NCBI GenBank assembly: GCA_963702165.1
Contig: OY969722.1
Span: 1,550,001-1,614,000, forward strand
Direction: 5' to 3'
Source of the DNA: Terrimesophilobacter sp963702165
Lineage (GTDB): Bacteria; Actinomycetota; Actinomycetes; Actinomycetales; Microbacteriaceae
Length of the DNA: 64,000 nt
The translations under genes were made by a program, and so were the position numbers. The notes under the pieces were generated by a model. It saw only the letters and a list, made by a program, of their open reading frames with translations, was not told where the DNA came from and ran no database searches. Shown one piece after another: positions 31,494 to 42,532 of this stretch (position 1 is the stretch's first letter; every line of letters begins with the position of its first letter).

Positions 31494-32994
31494 CTAGTTG
31501 TGCTGGGGGAACCCCAGGTTGATGCCGCCGTGCGACGGGTCGAGCCAGCGCGGCGTGACGGCCTTCTCGCGCGTGAAGAAGTGCACCGCATCCGGGCCGT
31601 ACGCCTTCGTGTCGCCGAAGCAGCGAGTCCTTCCAGCCGCCGAACGAGTAGTACGCCGACCGGCACCGGGATCGGCACGTTGATGCCGACCATGCCCACG
31701 GTCACCTCGCGCTGGAAGCGCCGCGCGGCGCCACCGTCGTTGGTGAAGATCGCGGTGCCGTTGCCGTACGGGCTCGAGTTGATGAGCTGCGACGCCCTCC
31801 TCGTAGGTCTGCCGACGCGCACGACCGAGAGCACCGGTCCGAAGATCTCGTGCTGGTAGACTTCGAGGTGGTGGGCACCTTGTCGATCAGGGTCGGGCCG
31901 AGCCAGAAGCCGTCCGTGCTCGCCGTCGACCTCGGATGCCGCGGCCGTCGACGACGACGGTCGGCGCCGTCCCGTCGCGATGTCGATGTAGCCCGCGACC
32001 TTGTCGCGGTGCTCGCGCGTGATGAGCGGGCCCATGTCGCAGCCGCGCGTGCCGTCACCGACCTTGAGCCCGCGCATCCGCTCGCCGATCTTCGCGATCA
32101 GCTCGTCGGCGACGGCTCGACGGCGACAACGACCGAGATCGCCATGCAGCGCTCGCCCGCCGAGCCGAAGCCCGCGTTGACGGCGGAGTCGGCGACCAGG
32201 TCGAGGTCGGCGTCGGCAGCACCAGCATGTGGTTCTTCGCACCGCCGAGCGCCTGCACGCGCTTGCCGTGCTTGGCCGCGTTCTCGTAGATGTACTTCGC
32301 GATCGGAGTTGAGCCGACGAAGGAGATCGCCTGGACGTCCGGGTGCTCGAGCAGCGCGTCCACCGCGACTCCTTGTCGCCGTGCACGACGTTGAAGCACG
32401 CCGTCCGGCAGGCCGGCCTCCTTGAAGCAGACTGGCCATCCAGATCGCGGCGGACGGGTCCTTCTCGCTCGGCTTCAGCACCACGGTGTTGCCCGCCGCG
32501 ATCGCGATCGGGAAGAACCACAGCGGCACCATCGCCGGGAAGTTGAACGGGCTGATGATGCCGACGACGCCGAGCGGCTGGCGCGTCGAGTAGACGTCGA
32601 CACCGGTCGAGACGTTCTCGCTGTACTCGCCCTTGAGGAGGTGCGGGATGCCGATCGCGAACTCGACGACCTCGAGGCCGCGGGCGATCTCGCCGAGCGC
32701 GTCCGCGATCACCTTGCCGTGCTCGTAGGTGAGGATCGCGGCGAGCTCGTCGCTTGCGGGCGTTGAGCAGCTCGCGGAAGGTGAACAGGACCGCCTGGCG
32801 CTTGGCGAGCGAGGTCGTCTGCCCACTCGGGGAAGGCGGCCTTGGCGGCGGCGACGGCAGTCGTCGACATCGGCGGCGGTGGCGAGCCGCACCTCGCGCT
32901 GGACGGTGCCGACCGCGGGGTTGTAGACGGGCGCGGTGCGGGTGGATTCGCCCGCGAACGCGGCGCCGGAAACCCAGTGGTCGAGGATGGTCAT
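31494..32994 (-). CDS. mmsA: Methylmalonate-semialdehyde dehydrogenase (CoA-acylating), multiply frameshifted
   Basis: CoA-acylating aldehyde dehydrogenase of valine, inositol and propionate catabolism, converting (methyl)malonate semialdehyde to propionyl- or acetyl-CoA. Pieced together across frames it is about 495 residues: start TILDHWVSGAAFAGE, IISPFNFPAMVPLWFFPIA, VLKPSEKDPS, the catalytic GSAGERCMAIS, HEIFGPVLSVVRV, INVPIPVPV and C-terminus HGGINLGFPQHN. About ten single-base changes break the frame, mostly extra bases (for example near 32806 and 32868). All domains are present, so the gene is probably intact in the organism. The LysR gene lies 105 bases upstream. Confidence 0.88.
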
Positions 32995-33099
32995 CGCTAA
33001 CCGTGCTTTCTCGTCATTGAAGTGCTTCTCCCAGTCTGCTCGGCGGCGATCTGCGATTCAAGGCGAGAAGGCGCACTGTGCGTGTGCGTTTGTGCAGAC

Positions 33100-34033
33100 T
33101 CAGTGCACCGGCGGCACCAATTCGTGCGCGCGCTCGCGCACCTCGCGGTGCAGCGCCTCGCGCACGATCGCGACCGCGCTCGAGCATGAGGTTGTCGCGG
33201 CGGCCGGCCAGCGAGAACTGCAGCCGGATGTCGACCTCGCGCGGCAGCACCGGCACGAGCGCCGGATCCGGGTTCGGCCATGAACGCGTGCAGCAGCCCG
33301 ATCACCGGCACCGCGACGGGTCGCCTCGAGCTGCGCGAACACGTTCGTCGAGCCGAACCCGACGTGCATGCCGCCGAGCACCGGCACCAGGTCGAGTTCG
33401 CGCACCGTCAGCAGCGCGTCGACGTAGAAGACGAGCGGATGCGCGTGCAGGTCGGCGAGCGAGCGGATCGGCGGATGCGCGGCCAGGTACGACTGCGACG
33501 CGTACAGGCGCAGCGCGTACTCGGCGAGCGGCTCGAGCGGGCAGGCGCGCACTGGCGGCGCCGCCGATGGTGACCGCCAGGTCGAAGCCGGAGCCGCGCA
33601 GGCTCAGCGGGTCGGGTCGAGGTGACGAGCTCGATCGTGATGCCCGGATGCTCGCTCTCGCACGCGCGTCAGGGCGGGCACGACGAATCGCCGCACCGAA
33701 CGCCATCCGGAGCGACCACGCGCACGGTGCCGAGCGCACCGGCCCGCGCCGCCGGACGCGGCGGCCAGCACCTGCTCGACGATCTGCTCGAGTGCCTGCC
33801 GCGCGGGACGCGACCTCGCGGCCGATCGCGGTGAGCTCCCATCCGTCCGCGCCACGGTCGAGCAGGCGGGCGCCGAGGGACTGCTCGAGGCGGTCGATGC
33901 GGCGCCGCACCGTGGTGTGGTCGACGCCGAGCAGCGAGCCGGCCGACACCAGCCGGCCGGCGCGCGCGACGGCGAGCAGGAACCGGAGGTCGTCGACGTC
34001 ACCTCGCTGGGTGTCCCACGGGTCATGAGCCAA
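33100..34033 (-). CDS. LysR family transcriptional regulator, multiply frameshifted
   Basis: The N-terminal winged helix is clear: DVDDLRFLLAVARAGRLVSA, LLGVDHTTVRRRIDRLEQSL, GARLLDRGADGWELTAIG. The effector-binding domain continues in several frames to PLAEYALRLYASQSYLAAHP and ends HELVPPVH. Frame changes occur near 33775, 33700, 33620, 33550, 33310 and 33270. The position directly upstream of mmsA on the same strand suggests it controls that gene. The start is a TTG at 34033 as read, but the 5' end may also carry an error. Confidence 0.78.
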
Positions 34034-34098
34034 CTTTAGGACGCCGCACGCCGACGGATGTGACCGCCGATGTCCGAGGCCGCTGAGACACTGTCTTC

Positions 34099-35413
34099 AT
34101 GGACCCGATCATCGCTCTTCTCCTCGGACTCGTCGTCGGACTCGCTATCGGCACGGTCGTCGGCGCACTGATCGTGCGCTCGCGCTCGACCGCGACGGCC
34201 GCCGGTGCCGACCCGGCGGTGCTCGAGGCGCAGCACCAGGCGGCGCTGGCCGAGCTTCGCGCGCAGGAGCTTGCCGCTCAGGCCGCGCTCGGCAGCGAGC
34301 TGGCGTCGGTGCAGGCGACCGCGGATGCGTTGCGCGAGCAGGTCGTGTCCGCTCCAGACCCAGTACCGCGAGCTGGTCGAGCGGCAGCGCGCCGAGCAGC
34401 AGGCGCAGGCCGAGCGCGAGCGCGCCGAGAGCAAGGTGCTGCAGGCGCTGACCCCGGTGCAGGAGACCCTGCGCACCATGCAGCACAAGGTCACCGAGCT
34501 CGAGACGCAGCGCGAGCCTGCCAGCACGGCGAGCTGTCAGCAGCAGCTGAAGTGCGGCGACCGAGTCGGAGGAGCGCCTGCGCAGCACCGCCGAGGCGCT
34601 CGCATCCGCGCTCAGAGCAACAGCACGCGCGGTGTGTGGGGCGAGACCCAGCTGCGCAACGTCGTGCAGGCGGCCGGGCTGATCGAGCGTGTGGACTTCG
34701 ACGTGCAGTCCCAGGTCAGCTCGGATGCCGGGGCGGCCGCCCCGACATGGTCGTGCACCTGCCCGGCGGCAAGAACATCGCGGTCGACGCGAAGGTGCCG
34801 TTCAACGCGTACCTCGAGGCGAGCCAGATCCCGGTGACCGCGACCGGCGACGAGGGCGCCAAGCGGGAGGCGCTGCTCGGCCAGCACGTCAAGGCCATGC
34901 GCGGCGCACATCGACGCGCTGGCCAGCAAGGCCTACTGGGCGGGACTGGATGCCTCGCCCGAGCTGGTGATCGCCTTCATCCCGAGCGAGTCGCTGGTGT
35001 CCAGCGCGATGGAGGCCGACCCGGCGATCATGGACTACGCGTTCGGCAAGCGGGTCGCCCTCGCGTCGCCGGTGACGCTCTGGTCGGTGCTGAAGACGGT
35101 GGCGTTCAGTTGGCAGCAGGACGTGCTGACCGAGGAGGCCAAGCTGCTGTTCGACCTCAGCCGCGAACTGTACGGGCGACTGTCGCGGCTGTCCGACCAC
35201 ATCGACAAGCTGCGGCGTTCAATCGAGCGCAGCGTCAAGGACTACAACGCGTTCGTCGGCTCGATGGAGCGTCAGGTGTTGCCGAGCGCTCGCAAGCTCA
35301 GCGCGCTGGACGAGTCGCGCGTGCTCGGCACCCTCACCGGCATCGAGGAGGCGCCGCGCGAGCTGACCGCGTTCGAGCTGACCGCGGTGGGCGCGTCCGA
35401 CGCGACTGATTGA
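34099..35413 (+). CDS. rmuC: DNA recombination protein RmuC, frameshifted
   Basis: RmuC-family protein that limits inversions at short inverted repeats. An N-terminal membrane helix (IIALLLGLVVGLAIGTVVGAL) is followed by a coiled coil rich in Ala/Glu/Gln and then the nuclease-like RmuC domain. That domain contains NSTRGVWGETQLRNVVQAAG, KNIAVDAKVPFNAYLEA, ELVIAFIPSESLVSSA and VALASPVTLWSVLKTVAF. The frame is broken near 34354, 34515-34560, 34735 and 34905, mostly by extra bases; the last 150 residues are in one frame. Expected length is about 435 residues. Confidence 0.9.
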
Positions 35414-35423
35414 CCCGCGCCGA

Positions 35424-35503
35424 CTCCGGACATCCGCGGTCCTGCCGCCATCCCGCGCCCGCTCCGGACATCCGCGCCCGGTGCGCGGGGCGCGGATGTC
35501 CGC
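35424..35503. terminator. Hairpin terminator after rmuC (repeat family F)
   Basis: CTCCGGACATCCGCG occurs twice (35424 and 35462), and GGACATCCGCGCCCG (35466-35480) pairs with CGGGGCGCGGATGTCC (35486-35501) with one bulge and a short loop. It starts 11 bases after the rmuC stop. Confidence 0.65.
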
Positions 35504-35547
35504 ACGGGGCGCGCTTGGGCGGATCCGCGCGCACCTACGATCGAGGC

Positions 35548-36042
35548 ATGTCGAATCAGTGGAGGCGCGTTGCTGCCGCCCTCGCGAATCCGGATGCCAG
35601 GCGCGTCTACGCGGGACTGGTCGCCTCGGAAACGGCAGACCCAGCCGCCGCCAAGCGCGACAAGGCCATCCGAACCCTAGCGGCATCCGGCCTGATCGAG
35701 CTCGACGCATCCGGGACACCACGGACCAACCCGACCGTGTTCGCCGACCTGCTTGCCGAAGCGGCCGAACCGCGTAAGGAAGGTGTCGACCGGTTCGTCG
35801 TCGACGGGCGGATCGCGCAGTATCCGGCACGTCCCACGGAGCGCCTGGAGGTACTCCGCTGGGCGGCTGGAACGGCATTGACACCGGATGAGGTGCTTAC
35901 CGAGTCCGAGGTCAACGAGCGGCTCGCCGAGCTGACGGACGACTTCGCAGCTCTGAGGCGCTACCTCGTCGACGCGGGGCTGCTCGAGCGCACGCCATCC
36001 GGAACGTCCTACGCGCGGACCGCCGCGACCGACCACGCCTGA
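35548..36042 (+). CDS. DUF2087 domain protein
   Basis: A 164-residue protein. The N-terminal 50 residues form a winged-helix-like part (WRRVAAALANPDARRVYAGL, IRTLAASGLIELDASG) and residues about 75-155 match DUF2087. The DUF2087 part reads DRFVVDGRIAQYPARPTERL, LTPDEVLTESEVNERLAEL and FAALRRYLVDAGLLERTPSG. Such proteins resemble small regulators; no target is known. The gene is free of frame breaks, unlike its upstream neighbour. Confidence 0.9.
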   Translation: MSNQWRRVAAALANPDARRVYAGLVASETADPAAAKRDKAIRTLAASGLIELDASGTPRTNPTVFADLLAEAAEPRKEGVDRFVVDGRIAQYPARPTERLEVLRWAAGTALTPDEVLTESEVNERLAELTDDFAALRRYLVDAGLLERTPSGTSYARTAATDHA

Positions 36043-36115
36043 GTCGCGCGGGTCGACCTTCCAACCGCGGGTCGAATTCGACCAGCGCGTGGAAGGTGCA
36101 CCCGCGCGAGGGCCT
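36043..36115. repeat. Intergenic repeat, family A copy 2 (degenerate)
   Basis: Between the convergent DUF2087 and glpX genes. GCGCGGGTCGACC, CCGCGGGTCGAATTCGACC and CACCCGCGCGAGG are variants of the 28-bp palindrome at 2915. The core GGGTCGAATTCGACC is preserved, while the right arm has one substitution (CAGCGCG). Confidence 0.7.
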
Positions 36116-36144
36116 CGAGATTGGCGCCACGCCGCGCTAGCGGT

Positions 36145-37134
36145 TTACTCGTCCAGCCACTTCGAGACCAGGTGATCCGCCGAAACCCGACGGATCGTGC
36201 CCGACCGCGAGCGCAGGATGATGCTCTCGGTGTGGATGATCGGCCCCTTGCGCTGCACGCCCGCGACCAGCTCACCGTTGGTGACGCCCGTCGCGACGAA
36301 GAACGTGTTGTTGCCCTTGACCATGTCGTCCAGGCCGAGCTTCGCATCGACATCCAGCCCGGCCGCGATCGCGCGCTGACGCTCAGCGTCGTCGCCCGGC
36401 GCGAGCCGTCCCTGCATGAAACCGCCGAGCGCCTTGATCGCGCACGCGGTCGTGATGCCCTCCGGGCTGCCGCCGATGCCGACGCACAGGTCGATGCGCG
36501 ACCCGTACCGCGCCGCGTTGATGCCACCGGCCACGTCGCCGTCCAGCATGAGCCGGGTCCCGGCGCCGGCCGCGCGAATCTCATCGATCAGCCCAATGTG
36601 ACGGGGCCGATCCAGCACCGCGACGATGATGTCGCTCGGCTGCTTGCCCTTGGCTTTCGCCAGCTCCCGGATGTTGTCTCCGATCGACTGGTCGATGTCG
36701 ATGACACCGTGCCCTTCCGGCCCGGTGACGATCTTGTCCATGTAGAAGACGGATGACGCATCCAGCATCGTCCCGCGCTCCGAGACCGCAAGCACCGACA
36801 GCGCGTTCTGCCGCCCCGCCGCGGTCAGCGACGTCCCATCGATCGGGTCGACCGCGATGTCGCATGCCGGACCCTCGCCGTTGCCGACCTGCTCGCCGTT
36901 GAACAGCATCGGCGCCTTGTCCTTCTCGCCCTCGCCGATCACGATCAGACCGTCGAACTCGACGGTGCCGAGGAACTTGCGCATCGCGTCCACCGCGGCG
37001 CCGTCCGCGGCGAGCTTGTCGCCCTTGCCGATGTACGGCCAGGCGCGAATCGACGCCGCTTCTGTCGCGCGCACCAACTCCATGGCGAGGTTGCGGTCGG
37101 GCTGCTTGATCTTGTCGGCTGTATCTGCGCTCAC
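36145..37134 (-). CDS. glpX: Class II fructose-1,6-bisphosphatase GlpX
   Basis: A 329-residue gluconeogenic enzyme removing the 1-phosphate of fructose 1,6-bisphosphate. Lithium-sensitive phosphatase-fold motifs are visible: IVIGEGEKDKAPML, CDIAVDPIDGTSLTAAG (metal-binding), KIVTGPEGHGVIDID, IGGSPEGITTACAIKALGG and the C-terminal RRVSADHLVSKW. This is the only FBPase type expected in most actinobacteria (Rv1099c equivalent). It is divergent from the aldolase gene acting one step away, with a 170-base shared promoter region. Confidence 0.96.
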   Translation of the reverse strand: MSADTADKIKQPDRNLAMELVRATEAASIRAWPYIGKGDKLAADGAAVDAMRKFLGTVEFDGLIVIGEGEKDKAPMLFNGEQVGNGEGPACDIAVDPIDGTSLTAAGRQNALSVLAVSERGTMLDASSVFYMDKIVTGPEGHGVIDIDQSIGDNIRELAKAKGKQPSDIIVAVLDRPRHIGLIDEIRAAGAGTRLMLDGDVAGGINAARYGSRIDLCVGIGGSPEGITTACAIKALGGFMQGRLAPGDDAERQRAIAAGLDVDAKLGLDDMVKGNNTFFVATGVTNGELVAGVQRKGPIIHTESIILRSRSGTIRRVSADHLVSKWLDE

Positions 37135-37304
37135 ATGGCAACCCTATTGACAGATTGCGGGTTCCTCACGGGCAGAGCGCCCGAAAGAACTCCGTAACTT
37201 TCGCCAAGCGGCAAGTTGAGCGCGCTTTACAGCACGCGCCCAGTGCTCTCACCATGACCACTCAATAGACTCGGGGCACGACCGTCTGCGTAGAAGGAGA
37301 TGCA

Positions 37305-38330
<1,026 letters not shown>

Positions 38331-38390
38331 GCCGGTGGCTTGCGCCCGGCACGGCCGGCCGGACGCGCGGTCAGGGCTAACCGCGCCGCC

Positions 38391-38436
38391 GTTTGTTGAC
38401 CGCGCGCGGGTTTAAACCGGCGCGCGGTCAACAAAC
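38391..38436. repeat. Near-perfect 46-bp palindrome, family C copy 3
   Basis: GTTTGTTGACCGCGCGC on the left matches GCGCGCGGTCAACAAAC on the right around the centre GGTTTAAACC, with a single mismatched pair. It lies between the convergent fbaA and membrane-protein genes and is the most symmetric member of the family seen at 13.4 and 13.9 kb. Confidence 0.85.
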
Positions 38437-38459
38437 CGGCGCGGGGTTGCACCCAGGCG

Positions 38460-39593
38460 TCAGTCGTCCGGGGATACCCGGAACCGCAACCGGATGCGTT
38501 CGCCGCCCTGCCAGCTGAGGTCGTGCACCGCGGTCTTCAGGGTCAGGTAGTGCGGTGCGAGCAGCGTCACGCGTCGCCCCTCCGGCAGGTGCACGTCGAT
38601 GCTCATCGCGACGGCGACGCTGCCGTCGCCCTCATCCCGCAGCTCGATCATGAGTTGCGGCCGGTCGAGGCTGGGATCGTCCAGCACCGCGCGCACCAAC
38701 CCGTGCAGCACGGCACGCTGGTACGGCGTCATCAGGTCGGCCAGGTGTTCCGGGTCGACGACGGTCATCCGCCTTCCGCGCGCGATCGAGTCCAGCCAGC
38801 TGCGGTTGGACCGCTCAACGAGCTCCTCTCGCAGCGCCCGCGCCAGCACGGCCGCCTCGGACCGGTCCGCCTCCGTCACCTGCCCGCTCGCCGCGACGCG
38901 CTCAAGCACCGGCGCAACGCGCGTCCGGATGCCGGTCAGCTCCGAGCGCAGCAGGCGCAACCGCACGGACTCGCCGAGCAGCTGACTCGAGATCGGCGAG
39001 CGCGAGCGCCGCGCCGCCCAGCGCAGCACCCGCAACACGCACTGCTGCTGGAAGACCACCGCGCCGACGGTGGCGATCAGCGGCGGCGCCGCCGCGATAA
39101 CCAGTCGGGACGCGGGCGGCCAGACTGCGTCCTGGTCGGAGAACACGAGCGCGCCGGCCGCAGCGGTCACGAGGGTCGTGGAACCGCCGATCCACAGCAT
39201 CCGGTAGGCCGACGTGTAGGGAGTCAGCGACGCGAGAGCGAAGGCGGCGATCAGGCTGGTCCACCAGTGCTCGATGCGGATCTCGGCGTCGACGTAGCCA
39301 AGCGCGGAGAGGAACAGCCCCGCCCAGCCGAACGCGAGCGGCACGAGGGTGCGGCGCGGCGTGAACGGTCCGCGCTGCGGCCGGGTCATCACGAACACGA
39401 GCGAGCAGGCCGCCACGCAGCTCCCGAGCGCGACAAGCTGCAGCCACGCGCGCGGCGTCGTCTCCAGCTCGGTGAGAATCGTCACCAGCCCGTACCCGCA
39501 GGCGAGGGCGGCGAACACCAGCGGGACCACCGGTCCGGTGAACCAGCTCAGCGGGTCCACCTCGTGCGGCGACCGGTGCCATTCCTCACGCAT
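38460..39593 (-). CDS. Membrane protein with kinase-like cytoplasmic region, partner of a sensor kinase
   Basis: A 377-residue protein: about six helices in residues 15-200 (GPVVPLVFAALACGYGLVTI, VVFVMTRP, WTSLIAAFALASL and others), then a cytoplasmic part of 170 residues. The helical segment LRLLRSELTGIRTRVAPVLE and the following strands echo a histidine-kinase dimerisation and ATP domain, but no N-box or glycine box is found. Its ATG overlaps the stop of the sensor kinase gene by eight bases. I suggest a degenerate kinase or co-sensor, at moderate confidence. Confidence 0.7.
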   Translation of the reverse strand: MREEWHRSPHEVDPLSWFTGPVVPLVFAALACGYGLVTILTELETTPRAWLQLVALGSCVAACSLVFVMTRPQRGPFTPRRTLVPLAFGWAGLFLSALGYVDAEIRIEHWWTSLIAAFALASLTPYTSAYRMLWIGGSTTLVTAAAGALVFSDQDAVWPPASRLVIAAAPPLIATVGAVVFQQQCVLRVLRWAARRSRSPISSQLLGESVRLRLLRSELTGIRTRVAPVLERVAASGQVTEADRSEAAVLARALREELVERSNRSWLDSIARGRRMTVVDPEHLADLMTPYQRAVLHGLVRAVLDDPSLDRPQLMIELRDEGDGSVAVAMSIDVHLPEGRRVTLLAPHYLTLKTAVHDLSWQGGERIRLRFRVSPDD

Positions 39594-40803
39594 CCGTCAC
39601 CCGCTCCCCCGCCAGCGGGACCGCGATCATGACCGACGTGCCGCTTCCCGGGCTGGACCAGAGCCGCACCTGCCCGCCGACAGCCTCGATTCGGCCGATG
39701 ATCGAACCGCGGATGCCGAGCCGGTCGGCAGGAATCGCGTGCGGATCGAAGCCCGCCCCGTCATCTGTCACCATCACGGTCAACTGGCCGTCGTCGGCCT
39801 CGAGGTAGACCTGTGCTTCGGCCACCCCGGCATGCCTGAGCACGTTGTCAAGGCACGCGGTGAGCGCCCCGACAGTGGCCTCGAGGGCGTCGTTGGTCAG
39901 CGGCACATGCACCGCGTCGCCGCCGGTCACGTCCACGGTCAGCCCGCGCCACTGCAGCTCCCGGATGACCGCGAGCAGTTCGTCGCGCAGCCCTTCGGTC
40001 GGGTGCTCGTCGATCGGTTCGCTGGCGATGTTGGCCCCCGCGAGCGCCGCCAGGTCGCTCCGGATGCGATCGGCAGCGCGCGGGTCAAGCCTCCCGTGCG
40101 ATGCGGCGATCGCGTTCAGGTCGTTCAGCACCGTGTCGTGAACGAGCGCGGCGACCTTCTCCTCGAGCTGCCGCTGCCCGGCGAGCCGAACGGTCTCCGC
40201 CTCCAGTTCTTCGAGATCCGGCACCCGGCCCGGTTGCGATTCCCGGATGCGGTCCAGCACCACGATGACGAGGAGGTACACAACCAAGGTGAGCAGTGGG
40301 CCGTTGCCGAATGCGATCGGCGCACCGGCCGTGAACGCGGCCGCGATGGTTGACAGGGCGCCGAGCGCGAAGCCGGCCGTGCACCACCTGATGCCGGAGA
40401 TCAGCCGGGGCCCGATCGGGCCGACCAGCACCAGCGCGCACGACAACCGGTTCAGCAGATAGGCGCCATCGGTCGCCAGCCCGGGCTCTGCGGTCAGCAG
40501 GGACACCTGGTAGACGAAGTTCGCAACGGTGCCGATGCCGAGGAACAGCGAACCGGCGGCCCGACCCGGCCGCAGTGCGAGCAGGAACAGGGTTGCGCCG
40601 GTCGCGGCGAGGGTCAGCAGCGGCACGATCGCGACGGTCGGATCGGATCCGGCGAACGCGAGGTCGACGGCGATGAGTGCCGCCACCAGTAGGAAGACCG
40701 CGGCAATGGCCCAACCCGCGCGCACAATGGAGCGTGCGCTGACGGTGGCAGCGAAATCACGTGGTGGTACCGCTACCCGCACGCGCCCGGCTTGCACGAG
40801 CAC
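39586..40803 (-). CDS. Membrane sensor histidine kinase (NarL-type)
   Basis: A 405-residue kinase with six predicted helices (residues about 20-185), a dimerisation region with the probable phospho-acceptor in AALVHDTVLNDLNAIAAS, and a GHKL ATPase domain. The ATPase shows an N-box (CLDNVLRHAG), VMVTDDGAGFDP and DRLGIRGSIIGRIEAVGG. This is the HisKA_3-like class that normally pairs with a LuxR-type response regulator, yet none lies within the window. It starts at a GTG overlapping the preceding gene and is followed by an overlapping membrane partner. Confidence 0.87.
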   Translation of the reverse strand: MLVQAGRVRVAVPPRDFAATVSARSIVRAGWAIAAVFLLVAALIAVDLAFAGSDPTVAIVPLLTLAATGATLFLLALRPGRAAGSLFLGIGTVANFVYQVSLLTAEPGLATDGAYLLNRLSCALVLVGPIGPRLISGIRWCTAGFALGALSTIAAAFTAGAPIAFGNGPLLTLVVYLLVIVVLDRIRESQPGRVPDLEELEAETVRLAGQRQLEEKVAALVHDTVLNDLNAIAASHGRLDPRAADRIRSDLAALAGANIASEPIDEHPTEGLRDELLAVIRELQWRGLTVDVTGGDAVHVPLTNDALEATVGALTACLDNVLRHAGVAEAQVYLEADDGQLTVMVTDDGAGFDPHAIPADRLGIRGSIIGRIEAVGGQVRLWSSPGSGTSVMIAVPLAGERVTDA

Positions 40804-41369
40804 ATGCTACTAGCGGGCGGGACGGCTAGCCGGGTGCGGCGGCTTAACGTGATGTAGGCGATGAACGCGGGATCGCGAAGGAGCAGCACGGAGATGACGA
40901 TGGAGACCGCCACGATCCCGATCGCCGCGCCGACAAGCGGCACCCACCAGGACTGCTTGCCCCGCATGAGCAGCCTCAGCGCGAAGTAGACGGTCGCCGC
41001 CCAGATGAGGCCGTGCAGCACCAGCGCCACCACGCCGAGCACCGCGGTCAGCTCTGTCGCCTTGTAGTCGCCGATCCCCTGCTGCGTGTACAGCGTCTGC
41101 ACGGTGTGGCCGAGCGCGAGATAGCCGGGTGCCGACTGGAACACACTGATCACGCCGATCGCGAGCAGCATGACGGTGAAGAAGCGGTTGGCCAGCCCTG
41201 CACCAGTGGCAGCCTTCGGCAGCGCCGGGCGGGTCATCGGCAACTGCGCCTCGTGCACCTCTTGAGCGGCCTGCTCCGGCATCCGCCCGCCGGATGCGCG
41301 AATGGCGGCCTGCTGCTCAGCCGGGGTGGCGTACTCCCCGAACTCGGGACGCTGCCTGTCGTCGGTCAT
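40773..41369 (-). CDS. DUF6264-like membrane protein
   Basis: A 198-residue protein with a hydrophilic N-terminus (EFGEYATPAEQQAAIRASGG) and four predicted helices (FFTVMLLAIGVISVF, LTAVLGVVALVLHGLIWA, WWVPLVGAAIGIVAVSIVIS). It resembles the DUF6264 family found beside ispH in Microbacteriaceae; this assignment is from memory of the family and only moderately sure. Its ATG overlaps the ispH stop (ATGA), so it is translationally coupled. The final 25 residues overlap the next gene's start. Confidence 0.7.
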   Translation of the reverse strand: MTDDRQRPEFGEYATPAEQQAAIRASGGRMPEQAAQEVHEAQLPMTRPALPKAATGAGLANRFFTVMLLAIGVISVFQSAPGYLALGHTVQTLYTQQGIGDYKATELTAVLGVVALVLHGLIWAATVYFALRLLMRGKQSWWVPLVGAAIGIVAVSIVISVLLLRDPAFIAYITLSRRTRLAVPPASSMCSCKPGACG

Positions 41370-42460
41370 TTCTGCCAGTCGAGACGGCGATTGCGCCCAC
41401 CCAGGGCGCGCTCGTCCTGGTTGCCGTTCAGGTCCTTGCGCAGTTCCTTGGGCAGCGAGAACATCAGGTCCTCCTCCGCGGTGACGACCTCGGCGACGTC
41501 GGTGTAGCCGGCGTCGGCCAGGTCGTCGAGCACCTCCCGCACGAGGACTTCGGGAACGGATGCGCCCGAGCTGACCCCGATCGTGCGCGACGCCGTCCAG
41601 CCAGTCCTGCTGGATCTCGCTCGCGTAGTCGACGCGGTAGGCGGCCTTGGCGCCGTACTCGAGCGCGACTTCGACGAGCCGCACGGTGTTGGAGCTGTTG
41701 GCGGAACCGACGACGATCACGCAGTTCGGCCTCCGCCGCGACCTTCTTGATGGCGACCTGGCGGTTCTGGGTCGCGTAGCAGATGTCGTCGCTCGGCGGG
41801 TCCTGCAGGTTGGGGAAGCGCTCGCGCAGCAGGCGCACGGTCTCCATCGTCTCGTCGACGCTCAGGGTGGTCTGCGAGAGCCAGACGAGGTGGTCGGGGT
41901 TCGTCGACTTCGATGGTGTCGACATCTTCCGGGCCGTTCACGAGGATGGTGCGCTCGGGCGCGTGGCCCATGGTGCCCTCGACCTCTTCGTGGCCGGCGT
42001 GTCCGATGAGCAGGATCTCGTAGTCGTCGCGCGCGAAGCGCACCGCCTCGCGGTGCACCTTGGTGACGAGCGGGCAGGTCGCGTCGATCGCCTGCAGGTT
42101 GCGTTCGGCTGCGCCCTGCACGACGGCCGGCGAGACCCCGTGCGCGGAGAACACCACGTGCGAGCCCTCGGGGCACCTCGTCGACCTCGTCGACGAAGAT
42201 CGCGCCCCTGCTTCTCGAGGGTGGAGACGACGTGGATGTTGTGCACGATCTGCTTGCGCACGTAGACGGGAGCGCCGTAGTGCTCAAGCGCCTTCTCGAC
42301 GGCGATGACGGCACGGTCCACTCCGGCGCAGTAGCCGCGCGGGGCGGCGAGGAGCACGCGCTTGGGCCCGGCGACGGGGGTATCGCGTTAGCCTGTTGCG
42401 CACGGCCGGAATCCGCGGCGTCTCGAGGTGACGCGGAGCGCCGTTGGTGATGTTGCTCAC
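41366..42460 (-). CDS. ispH: 4-hydroxy-3-methylbut-2-enyl diphosphate reductase, frameshifted
   Basis: Last enzyme of the non-mevalonate isoprenoid pathway, a [4Fe-4S] reductase. Cluster cysteines are in PRGYCAGVDRAV, IDATCPLVTKVH and, after correction, AEADCVIVVGS. Other motifs are VFSAHGVSP, SQTTLSVDET and DDICYATQNRQVA. Frame breaks lie near 42384, 42207, 42173, 41898, 41722 and 41592, nearly all extra bases in short runs. The gene should be indispensable, so these are likely sequence errors. The GTG at 42460 gives SNITNGAPRHLETPRIP, expected at the start; total about 360 residues. Confidence 0.92.
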
Positions 42461-42532
42461 ATGCTTGATTCTAGGCTGACCGGGCTGACTGGGCGCTGGG
42501 CACGAACTTCGACAGGTCAAGGTAGCCGGCTG

